Part shown: in pieces, positions 43,955-52,235 of the stretch
Layout: each line of letters begins with the position of its first letter
Position numbering within the stretch: position 1 is the first letter of the stretch
Source of the DNA: Rhodobacterales bacterium
GTDB taxonomy: Bacteria > Pseudomonadota > Alphaproteobacteria > Rhodobacterales > Rhodobacteraceae
Direction of reading: 5' to 3'
Length of the DNA stretch: 54,306 bases
NCBI GenBank assembly: GCA_002748285.1
Contig: PDSA01000019.1
Coordinates: forward strand, 1 to 54,306
The notes under the pieces: generated by a model
Told to the model about the DNA's origin: nothing
What the model saw: the letters and a program-made list of their open reading frames with translations, nothing else
Database searches by the model: none
Made by a program: the position numbers and the translations under genes

Positions 43955-43962
43955 ATAAAAAA
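43955..43962 (+). repeat. Right 8-bp target site duplication (ATAAAAAA)
   Basis: Exact copy of 41910-41917. On the minus strand it supplies the T-tract of the HU terminator. Confidence 0.92.
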
Positions 43963-43984
43963 GGGCTGCCTGATACGGCAACCC
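43957..43984 (-). terminator. Rho-independent terminator of the HU gene
   Basis: On the minus strand GGGTTGCC-GTATCA-GGCAGCCC forms an 8-bp stem (one G-T pair) followed by TTTTTT. It lies 54 bp after the HU stop. The IS1595 element inserted in the T-tract, and its target duplication leaves the T-tract intact on the HU side. Confidence 0.85.
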
Positions 43985-44037
43985 TAATGATTCCTGTGGA
44001 TCAGACAATGCCCGATCCCGATTTCATGCAACTGAAA

Positions 44038-44328
44038 TCAGCCGTTCACGCTGTCTTTCAGCGCCTTGGCGATGGTCATTTTCACAACCTTGTCGGCTTC
44101 TTTTTTGATCTGCTCGCCGGTGGCGGGGTTGCGCACCATGCGCTCGGGGCGCTCGCGGCAATAGATTTTGCCAACGCCGGGCAGAGTCACGGCGCCGCCG
44201 GCCGAAACCTCGCGGGTGATCACCGCAACGATCGCCTCCAGCGCACCGCTGGCGGATTTTTTATCGGTGTCCATTTCTTCTGCAAGGGCTGCAACAAGCT
44301 GGGTTTTGGTCAATGGTTTTGTTGCCAT
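44038..44328 (-). CDS. HU-family DNA-binding protein
   Basis: A 96-residue histone-like protein of normal HU length. KPLTKTQLVAALAEEMDTDK begins the helical dimerisation body, and VTLPGVGKIYCRERPERMVR then NPATGEQIKKEADKVVKMTI is the DNA-binding beta-arm and tail region (family 'R.GRNP.TGE.I.I'). It binds and bends DNA in the nucleoid. GAGAATACAAAA precedes the ATG. It has its own promoter region (44329-44463) and a strong terminator just downstream. Confidence 0.92.
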   Translation of the reverse strand: MATKPLTKTQLVAALAEEMDTDKKSASGALEAIVAVITREVSAGGAVTLPGVGKIYCRERPERMVRNPATGEQIKKEADKVVKMTIAKALKDSVNG

Positions 44329-44463
44329 TTTTGTATTCTCCTGTTTCTGCCCGCGTTATCTTGGGCCTCATCGAGGTTATTTAACTGAATGTTGTAGGCA
44401 GGCACAACGATTAGCTGCTCCTTTTGTCCGATTTTCGCCTATTATTTCGCAGTTTTTTTTGAA

Positions 44464-45957
44464 TTACAGGAAAGCGGTCTCTTCAAAGCTGCGTAATTTG
44501 CGTGATTGGATGCGTTCCAATGGCATTTCGCGGATAGATTCCATCGCCTGAATGCCAATCAGCAAATGCCTCGCCACCTGCGTTTTATAGAAATCGCTGG
44601 CCATGCCCGGCAGTTTCAGCTCGCCATGCAGGGGCTTGTCGCTGACGCAGAGCAACGTCCCGTAAGGCACCCGGAAACGAAAACCATTGGCGGCGATGGT
44701 GGCGCTTTCCATATCCAGTGCAATCGCCCGGCTTTGCGACAGGCGCTGGACGGGGCCGGACTGGTCGCGCAACTCCCAGTTGCGGTTGTCCAGTGAGGCC
44801 ACGGTGCCGGTGCGCATCACCCGTTTCAGATCGAACCCCTGCAATTTGGTGACCCCGGCCACCGCCTGTTCCAGAGCGATCTGGATTTCCGCCAGCGCCG
44901 GGATTGGCACCCAGACCGGCAGATCATCGTCTAGCACATGGTCTTCGCGCAGATAGGCATGGGCCAGCACAAAATCCCCCAGAGATTGCGAATTGCGCAA
45001 CCCGGCACAGTGGCCCACCATGATCCAGGCATGGGGGCGCAGCACGGCGATATGGTCGGTGGCGGTTTTCGCGTTTGAGGGGCCGACGCCGATATTGACC
45101 AAGGTAATACCGCCGCCGCCTTTGCGTTTCAGATGCAGCGTGGGCATTTGCGGCTGCTTTTCCGGGCTTGGCATCGGGGCAGAGGCGTCGGTGATTTCCA
45201 CATTGCCGGGGCCGACAAAGCTGATGTAACCGCTGTCAGGGTCGGCCAGCTGGGCGCGGGCATAGGCTTCGAATTCTTCGAAATAGAACTGGTAGTTGGT
45301 GAACAGGACGTGGTTCTGGAAATGCTCAGGTCTGGTGGCGGTGTAATGCGCCAGCCGCGCCAGAGAATAATCCACCCGCTGGGCCGTGAATGGCGCCAGC
45401 GGGCCCGAGCCATCCGGGTTTGTAAAATCCACCCCATTCACGATGTCATCATTTGTGGTCGACAGATCGGGCACGTCGAACACATCGCGCAGGGTGAAAT
45501 CGGTTGCGCCTTCCTGAGGCACCGTGATCCCGGCCTGATTGGCCACGGCAAAATGCACCGGCATCGGGGTTTGCGACAGGCCAACGCTGATGGGCACCGC
45601 ATGGTTCTTCAGTACCAGCCCGATTTGCTGGATCAGGTAATTGCGAAACAAATCCGGACGGGTGATGGTGGTGGCATAGGTGCCGGGCTGATGCACATGG
45701 CCAAAGCTAAATCGGCTATCAGGTTTGGCAAAGCTGGTGGTGGTCAGGCGGATCTCGGGGTAAAACGCCCGGACGCGCCCGGCCGGTTGTGTGCCGGCAA
45801 TGGCAAGGCTGAGCTGTTCGCGCAAAAAACTGCTGGCCTGATCATAAAGGACACAGAGCCGATCCACCGCAGCGGCGGCGTCGGTAAATTCCTGCGCCGG
45901 TTCCGCCTGAGGAGTCAGCGTATTCCGGGTCAAAGCATCTATGGGCTGAGTGGTCAT
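44464..45957 (-). CDS. amn: AMP nucleosidase
   Basis: A 497-residue AMP nucleosidase that cleaves AMP to adenine and ribose 5-phosphate. The N-terminal AMP-nucleosidase-specific domain has AVDRLCVLYDQASSFLREQL, FYPEIRLTTTSFAKPDSRFS and FGHVHQPGTYATTITRPDLF. The C-terminal phosphorylase-like domain has HAWIMVGHCAGLRNSQSLGD, FVLAHAYLREDHVLDDDLPV and SRAIALDMESATIAANGFRF, with the catalytic Asp-Met-Glu. YGTLLCVSDKPLHGELKLPG follows. Normal length and intact. Minus strand, downstream of the PBP gene. Confidence 0.93.
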   Translation of the reverse strand: MTTQPIDALTRNTLTPQAEPAQEFTDAAAAVDRLCVLYDQASSFLREQLSLAIAGTQPAGRVRAFYPEIRLTTTSFAKPDSRFSFGHVHQPGTYATTITRPDLFRNYLIQQIGLVLKNHAVPISVGLSQTPMPVHFAVANQAGITVPQEGATDFTLRDVFDVPDLSTTNDDIVNGVDFTNPDGSGPLAPFTAQRVDYSLARLAHYTATRPEHFQNHVLFTNYQFYFEEFEAYARAQLADPDSGYISFVGPGNVEITDASAPMPSPEKQPQMPTLHLKRKGGGGITLVNIGVGPSNAKTATDHIAVLRPHAWIMVGHCAGLRNSQSLGDFVLAHAYLREDHVLDDDLPVWVPIPALAEIQIALEQAVAGVTKLQGFDLKRVMRTGTVASLDNRNWELRDQSGPVQRLSQSRAIALDMESATIAANGFRFRVPYGTLLCVSDKPLHGELKLPGMASDFYKTQVARHLLIGIQAMESIREMPLERIQSRKLRSFEETAFL

Positions 45958-46000
45958 TGGGGTGTTATCCTTTTTATAATTCTTTTTACGGATATCCCGC

Positions 46001-47293
46001 CTATTCCTGCAACACGTTCTTCAGCACATCCAGCAATAGCTGTTCGGCGATCTCGTCCTCGCCCATCTGCGCAGGCATGGGGGCGGTCTTTTCGCCGGGC
46101 AGCTTCGGTTGCGATTTGCTCGGAACGCGCATCGGCAACGGTTTGGGCGATATCCCCTGATGCACCCGCTCCATGGTCTCGCGCCAGATTTCTGCGGGCA
46201 ACCCGCCGCCAGTGACCCCTTTGAGCGGTGTATTATTGTCATAACCCATCCAGACCCCGGTCACATAATCGGCTGAGAATCCGATAAACCAAGCATCCCG
46301 CGCCTTTTGCGTGGTGCCGGTTTTGCCCGCGGCGGGACGGCCCTCTAACCGGGCGCGTTGGCCGGTGCCGTTTTCGATCACCTGGTTCATCATGTAAATC
46401 AAACTCTGCGCCGCGCGTTTGCTGATCACCCGTTCGCCCAGCCCGCCTTGTTTTTGCATCACCGGATCGCTTTCGCCCAGCAAACGCAGCTCGATCAGCC
46501 CATAAGGCGTCACCGCACGCCCGCCATTGAGAATACCGGCATAGGCACCCGTCATCTCGATCAGTGTCGATTCCGATGCCCCCAGCGCCAGCGCCGGGCC
46601 AACCGCCATATCGTTGCGCACGCCAAACCCACTGGCCACCGCCCGCACATTTTCGCGCCCGGCCTTTTCCGACACCCTGACTGCGGCCGAGTTGAGCGAG
46701 CGCATCAGCGCCTCGGTCAGCGTCACCCGGCCAAAATACTTGTCATTATAGTTCTTAGGAGACCACTTGCCCGAGCCCGGGATTTTCAGCGTCAGCGGTC
46801 CGTCCATCACCATATCATTGGGGCTGCCCCCCAGATCGAGCGCGGCGGCATAGACGAAGGGCTTGAAGGTCGACCCCGTCTGGCGCAGCGCTTGAGTGGC
46901 GCGGTTGAACACACCAGAAACCCGGGTTTCGCGCCCGCCGACCATGGCCCGCACCGCGCCATCCGGCGACATCACCACAATCGCGGCCTGGGCTTTGGAC
47001 CCCTCGCGCACTTTGGTTTCGAACACATGCGCCAGCGCCTCTTCGGCAGCCGTCTGGATGCGGCGATCTAAGGTGGTGCGGATCACCACATCTTCGGTGG
47101 TGTCATCAGTGAAAAAGGAAGGCCCGCTGCTCATCACCCAATCGGCGAAATAACCACCGGCCCGGGCGCGGGCGGATTTGGACAGCACGGCCGGGTTATC
47201 TGCCGCCTGCGCCGCCTGCGCCGAAGTCAGATAGCCTTGTTCCTTCATCAACCGCAGCACGGTCAGCGCCCGATCGCGCGAGCGTTGCAGGTT
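46001..47293 (-). pseudogene. Class A penicillin-binding protein, C-terminal (transpeptidase) part, out of frame with its N-terminus
   Basis: From NLQRSRDRALTVLRLMKEQG (47293) this frame holds the end of the glycosyltransferase region and the full transpeptidase domain. The active-site SxxK is in ALRQTGSTFKPFVYAAALDL, SxN in LMRSLNSAAVRVSEKAGREN and KTG in GRPAAGKTGTTQKARDAWFI. It ends with GGGLPAEIWRETMERVHQGI and an acidic tail to TAA/TGA at 46001. The preceding N-terminal part is in another frame. If no readthrough occurs, the transpeptidase is not made as part of the bifunctional enzyme. Confidence 0.85.
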
Positions 47294-48177
47294 GCCCCCA
47301 GATAGGCGCGGTTCAGATAGATGGTCAGGATGGTGTCCTTGGAGTATTTCATCTCCAGCGCCATGGCATAGACGGCCTCTTTGATCTTGCGCCACAGTGA
47401 GCCCTGCCGGCAATCGGCCTCATATTCTTTCTCGGTCATCCCGGTTGTGGGGTCATAGGGCTTGCCAAGGCAGAGCAGCTTGGCGGTCTGCTGCGTCAGG
47501 GTCGAGCCCCCATTGCCGGAAAGCGGCCCGCGCCCGGCGGCCAGATTGATGCGCACCGCGCTGGCAATGCCGCGCGGGCTGATGCCGAAATGGCGGTAAA
47601 AGCGTTTATCCTCGGTGGCGATGATGGCGTTTTTCAGATGCGGAGACACGGTGCTGGCGGTGACAATCCCGCCAAACAGATCCCCGCGTGAGGCAAAGCG
47701 GTGATTGTCGCGGTCTTTCAGGATCACCGAGCCCCGGATGCGCCCATCCACCAGCTCAGAGGCATCGGGCAAAGTCGAATAATCATAGAGCACCGCACAG
47801 CCGATAATCATCGCAACCACCGCCGCCAGCCGCCAACCAATGCGCCAGCTGGTGCGCAGCAGCCAGCCAAAAAGGGCGAGGAAAATCCCGACAATTGGGT
47901 TGCGGCCCGGCTTGGGCGCTTTGGGTTTTGCTGCGGGCTTGGCTGCCGGGGCGGACTTGGGGCGCGGCGTTTTGGCGGCTTTGGCGCGTTTCGGCTTGGC
48001 CTTTCCGGCAAACGGCCAGCGCAGCTTTAACCCGGCAAACCAACTGGTCCGGGCTTTCGCCGGTTTGCGCTTGGGCGCGCCGGGCTTTCTGACCGTGCGT
48101 TTGTTTTTGGGTATTTTCGCCGCGTTATACCGCCGATCGGCCACTAAACGACCACGTTTTTTGCCTGAACTGCTCAT
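47291..48177 (-). pseudogene. Class A penicillin-binding protein, N-terminal (glycosyltransferase) part, frameshifted
   Basis: It starts with ATG 48177. A basic Lys/Pro/Ala-rich cytoplasmic region (residues 1-95) precedes a membrane helix (LAAVVAMIIGCAVLYDYSTL) and the GT51 glycosyltransferase domain with the catalytic Glu in NAIIATEDKRFYRHFGISPR, then SGNGGSTLTQQTAKLLC and LWRKIKEAVYAMALEMKYSK and ILTIYLNRAYLGA. At about 47295 the sequence jumps to NLQRSRDRA in another frame. The expected 40-odd residues ('GARGFEAAAQRYFGK...AAMLAGLL.AP') are absent. The open frame itself runs on to a TGA at 47263. The join reads CTGGGGGCAACCTG. A true deletion would inactivate the gene; an assembly error is the alternative. 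Confidence 0.85.
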
Positions 48178-48875
48178 GCCTCACCCGATTTGGTGCTTAT
48201 TTGTTTTTCCTCTGTCTACAGTATTCATGTTTCAGGCGCAAATACAGAGACTTGATCGCTTTGGTGTCGGTTTTTCGGGATGGTTCGAGCGGGCCACACT
48301 GCTGTCTGCTGCCCACGCCTTGATTGCCATGACCTTACAAAAGCCTCTGCCTAAAGCCGGGCATCCCTAAACTGCCCCGCCATAGTCTGGGCTGCGCCCC
48401 GGACGCCCGGTGCCGCCATTTGGTCAAATCTCACGGCCCGGGCGCAAGGGTTGCATTTGACCAAAGCTCCGACATCGGCCAGTGTATGGTGCCCATCTAT
48501 AAGGGCTCTACGCATCAGCAGGCGACAGAATCTATTGGGGTAACCCCGGGTAGAACACAACTGGGAGATGTTTCTGGTGTCTGGTCGTGTTTGAGAATCA
48601 GCGCGTTTTCGGCGTTTGAGACCAGCGCATACAGTGCCGATCCTGCTTTTTGCCCGCAATTCGCGCTAATCGGGTGTCAAGTACTTTTTTGATATTGCTC
48701 GACATATCCTGTGGATAACGCGCAAAGCTTTTGGGGTTTTTGGGAAAAAATACACAAAATATGCCCCAAAATGGTATGATTAGCAGGAAAAAAGGACTCG
48801 ACACCAATATTTAGGCTTGATTCGGTGATTCGCAGCGGGTATCTGTTTTTAAAAAACACAACGGGTGGTGGTGAC
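48178..48875. other. Long divergent intergenic region before the giant repeat protein
   Basis: About 700 bp. A 47-codon frame at 48227-48370 (starting MFQAQIQRLDRFGVGFSGWF) is the only coding-like stretch; it lacks a clear ribosome binding site and family. The second half is AT-rich and has TTTTGGGG (48729-48736) and CCCCAAAA (48764-48771) as an 8-bp inverted repeat, 105 bp upstream of the repeat-protein ATG, plausible as an operator. GGGTGGTGGTG at 48862-48872 is the ribosome binding site. Confidence 0.45.
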
Positions 48876-51800
48876 ATGATAGTAAATGGTAATCCGGCGA
48901 GACCGGAGAATGAGGGATTCGCTCCATCTCAGGCGAGAGCTGAAATCTCCACCCCCCTTGAGAAACCCACAACCACAGGTATTATGATGCTCGGTCTTTG
49001 TGCGATGCGCCCCCGGATGTCTCACGGCATTCTGGCTTTCTTCCTTTTGTTCATCACTGTGATCGGCATGGCCGGCAACGCTTCGGCTCAGACGGCGGTG
49101 GATTGGGTGGTGAATGTAGATGATAACGTCAGTGGCACGATCCCGGCGGGCGGCACCATTGAGTATAACGTCACAATCAGCAATAACGAGGTCAATGACG
49201 CAGGCGCGACCACGGTCGATCTGACAATCCCGGCGAATGCCGAGATCACCGGCGTCAGTGGCAGCATCGGCCCCTGCACGCCAGCAACAGCTACGGGCCC
49301 GGCCACAATTACCTGTGATGTGCCGGCACTTGTTGCCAATGTCGGAGAGGCCACGGCAACTGTTTCGGTTCAGACCGCAACGGCCGGCAATGTGTCTCTG
49401 GAGGCCGAGGTTCCGACAGCCATACCTGGCTATCAGGACAATCAGATAGCGAACAACGCGGCCACGGCGTCGACCACGGTGACCGCAGGGGCTGATCTTA
49501 GCCTGTCGATGTCCGGGCCGCCCAATGCGGCCTCGGGCGAGACCATAACCTATACCTTTACCGCTGAAAATCTGGGTCCGAATGTGCTGAATAACGGCAC
49601 ATTCGAATTTCCGGTGCCCACAGGGTTTCAAAACATCACCCCTCCTGCCGGCTGTAGTCTGAGTGCTGGCACATACACCTGCCCGATTGCGGGTCCGGTG
49701 GCGGTTGGTGCATCGGTGGGTTTTGACTTTACTGGGCAGATCGTTGCTGCGCCGGGCTCGACCATGACGCCACTTGGCAGCGTGTCGGGTGCAGATCCGG
49801 CTGACCCGGTAAGCGGTAATAACACCACATCAATGAACACCACGGTTACGCCGGGCAGTGATCTGGCTATCGGAAAAAGCCGCGCCCCCAGCGGCAATCT
49901 GCTGGTTGGCGATCCCGTCACCTTTACGCTGTCGCCCAGCTATACTGGTGGCGAGCCGAATCGGGTCGTGGTCACCGACATCATTCCGCCGAACTACAAC
50001 AATATCAGTGTGTTTGCGCCCGGGGGCTGGACCTGTGTTGTTTCCGGTCAGACTGTGACCTGCGAGCGCCCCGGCGGCTATGGCACCGGGGTTGATGTGT
50101 CGCTTGGCGATATTGTGATCAGCGCCGATGTAGCGTCTGCGGGCAACCCGCGCAATGCGGCGTCTATTACCGCGGATGGTCCTGTTGACCCCTCTCCCGG
50201 CAACAATACGGACGATGATGGCGGGGTTGTGATTGAGGAACCCTATATCGATCTGGACGCCAACAAATCCGGCCCGAATCCGCCGCTTGTGGTGGTTGGT
50301 AACACCTATAATTTCCCGATCAGCGCCACCAATGTCGGCAATGAGGGGTATTATGGCACCGTCAGAATGACCGACGATTTGCCTGCTGGTCTGGACTATA
50401 TCGGGGCCAATCTGAACGGGTGGACTTGTACGCCTTCTGCATCGCCTGGCGCGCCGGTCTCCGGCCCAGCGCAAATCGTGTGCGAGCGCGAATACACTGC
50501 GGCTTCGCCTCTGGCGGCGGATGCCTCAACGCCATCGGTGATCATTCAGACCGTCGCAACCGGGACTGGCAGCATTCCCAACAGTATGACTGTCAGCACA
50601 GTTGATCCGAACCTGCCGGACAACAACGCGCCTAATGATACCGCGACTTACACCACCACTGGCAGCACCGGGCCCAACTCGGCCGATATTGCCCTGATCA
50701 AGACCCGGACCGAGGCCTCATTGCCTGTGGGCGAAATTCAGACATTCGTGCTGGAGATCACCAATGCTGGCGACCAGACTTCGGAAGATATTGATGTGAT
50801 CGATAACCTCACTGGATTGATGAACGATTCGGTCGGGCCAGTCGGTGCCGGTTTCATTGACGCGGCGATCTCAGGTGGTGTGGCAACCGGCGTGAGTTGT
50901 TCAACAGCACCGAGCGGCGAGGCCAGTCACCGCCTGACCTGTAACATCGACAGTCTGCCGGTCTGTATTCCCGGTAACAACTGCCCGACAATCACCGTCC
51001 GGGTGCGCCCCGGCGGCAATGCTGGTGCGCGGACAAACACGGCCACTGCAATCTCGAACGGAACTGCGGATAATAATCTGACCAATAATGAGGGCAGCGT
51101 TGGCTACACCGTAGAATCGCGCGCCGATGTGTCGCTGACCAAGGTTGCCTCGCCCGACCCGGTTGCCGCCGGCCAGAACCTGACCTATGTGTTGACCGCC
51201 ACCAACGAAGATAACGGGCTCAGCACTGCCAATGCGGTCACCGTGACCGATACGCTGCCCCATGGGGTGACATTTGTGTCTGCCGCGCCGTCGGTGGGCA
51301 GCTGTGGCACCCAGCCGGTAGCGGGGTCGACCACCGATGCCGGCAATGACCAACTGGTCTGTAGTCTGGGCAATATAGGCAATGGTGTGCAGAACACGAT
51401 CACAGTCGTGGTGCGCCCAAATAACGCCGTGCGGGGGCAGGACATCACCAATACCGCCGTGATTGCCACCAGCACTACGGATGAAAACTCTGGCAACGAT
51501 AACGCATCGGTCACCACCCATGTAGCTGATCCGGTATTTGATCTGCTGGTCAACAAAATCGATGGGGTGGACCCGGTTGCGGTGGGAGAAAACACCACCT
51601 ACACCATCACAGTCACCAATTCAGGCCCCTCCGTGGTGGAAAATGTGGTGGTCACGGATACCCTCCCGGCCACCATGATCAGCTATCAATCCCACTCCGC
51701 CCCCGGGGCCAGCTGTGCCACAGAGCCAACACCGGGGCAGTTGGGTGGGACGCTCAGCTGCAGCTATGCGTCTTTGGCCGCCGGACAAAGCCGCAGTATC

Positions 51801-52235
51801 ACGGTGACAATGCGGGGCGCGGCCAAGGGGACGCCGATCAACAATGCCTCGGTCTCTTCGGATCAGTTTGCCTTTGATACCAATGGCCCTAACAACACCG
51901 ATAACGAGCTTACGACCGTGCGCACCCGCGCCGATGTCAGGATCGCCAGCAAAATTCCAGACGTCAATCCGGTCAATGTCCGCGATGATTTCAACTTTGT
52001 GATCCGGGTGGAAAACGTTGCGGACATCAACAACATTAATGCCGAGGCCGATGGTGTTGAGGTCACCGATAACCTGCCGGCCAATATGGAGCTGGTCGGC
52101 ACGCCGAGCGCTGCTGTGATCACAGGCACGGCCACATCCACCAGCTGCACCGGTGCGGCTGGTAGCACATCCTTTACCTGTGACCTGGGCACCCTGAGCC
52201 AATTCGTCCACATTGTCCGGGACGCTTTATCGTGA
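48876..52235 (+). CDS. Giant secreted DUF11-repeat protein, N-terminal part
   Basis: From ATG 48876 the protein has a long N-terminal extension and a hydrophobic signal core (HGILAFFLLFITVIGMAGNA-SAQ, cut near residue 71), resembling the extended signal peptides of large adhesins. Then follow at least eight DUF11-type beta domains of about 110-130 residues, for example ITYTFTAENLGPNVLNNGTF, VGNTYNFPISATNVGNEGYY, LPVGEIQTFVLEITNAGDQT, VAAGQNLTYVLTATNEDNGL and VAVGENTTYTITVTNSGPSV, rich in Asn, Thr and Gly with paired Cys. These build long extracellular stalks. The last residues (about 52200-52235: QFVHIVRDALS) are out of frame. The true protein continues in the +1-shifted frame from about 52200. 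ATG 48876 is preferred over GTG 48825 because of the GGTGGTG site. Confidence 0.8.
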   Translation: MIVNGNPARPENEGFAPSQARAEISTPLEKPTTTGIMMLGLCAMRPRMSHGILAFFLLFITVIGMAGNASAQTAVDWVVNVDDNVSGTIPAGGTIEYNVTISNNEVNDAGATTVDLTIPANAEITGVSGSIGPCTPATATGPATITCDVPALVANVGEATATVSVQTATAGNVSLEAEVPTAIPGYQDNQIANNAATASTTVTAGADLSLSMSGPPNAASGETITYTFTAENLGPNVLNNGTFEFPVPTGFQNITPPAGCSLSAGTYTCPIAGPVAVGASVGFDFTGQIVAAPGSTMTPLGSVSGADPADPVSGNNTTSMNTTVTPGSDLAIGKSRAPSGNLLVGDPVTFTLSPSYTGGEPNRVVVTDIIPPNYNNISVFAPGGWTCVVSGQTVTCERPGGYGTGVDVSLGDIVISADVASAGNPRNAASITADGPVDPSPGNNTDDDGGVVIEEPYIDLDANKSGPNPPLVVVGNTYNFPISATNVGNEGYYGTVRMTDDLPAGLDYIGANLNGWTCTPSASPGAPVSGPAQIVCEREYTAASPLAADASTPSVIIQTVATGTGSIPNSMTVSTVDPNLPDNNAPNDTATYTTTGSTGPNSADIALIKTRTEASLPVGEIQTFVLEITNAGDQTSEDIDVIDNLTGLMNDSVGPVGAGFIDAAISGGVATGVSCSTAPSGEASHRLTCNIDSLPVCIPGNNCPTITVRVRPGGNAGARTNTATAISNGTADNNLTNNEGSVGYTVESRADVSLTKVASPDPVAAGQNLTYVLTATNEDNGLSTANAVTVTDTLPHGVTFVSAAPSVGSCGTQPVAGSTTDAGNDQLVCSLGNIGNGVQNTITVVVRPNNAVRGQDITNTAVIATSTTDENSGNDNASVTTHVADPVFDLLVNKIDGVDPVAVGENTTYTITVTNSGPSVVENVVVTDTLPATMISYQSHSAPGASCATEPTPGQLGGTLSCSYASLAAGQSRSITVTMRGAAKGTPINNASVSSDQFAFDTNGPNNTDNELTTVRTRADVRIASKIPDVNPVNVRDDFNFVIRVENVADINNINAEADGVEVTDNLPANMELVGTPSAAVITGTATSTSCTGAAGSTSFTCDLGTLSQFVHIVRDALS

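Noticed and set aside
45133..46215. A 360-codon plus-strand frame
   Set aside because: It is antisense to amn and the PBP gene, with no recognisable motif.
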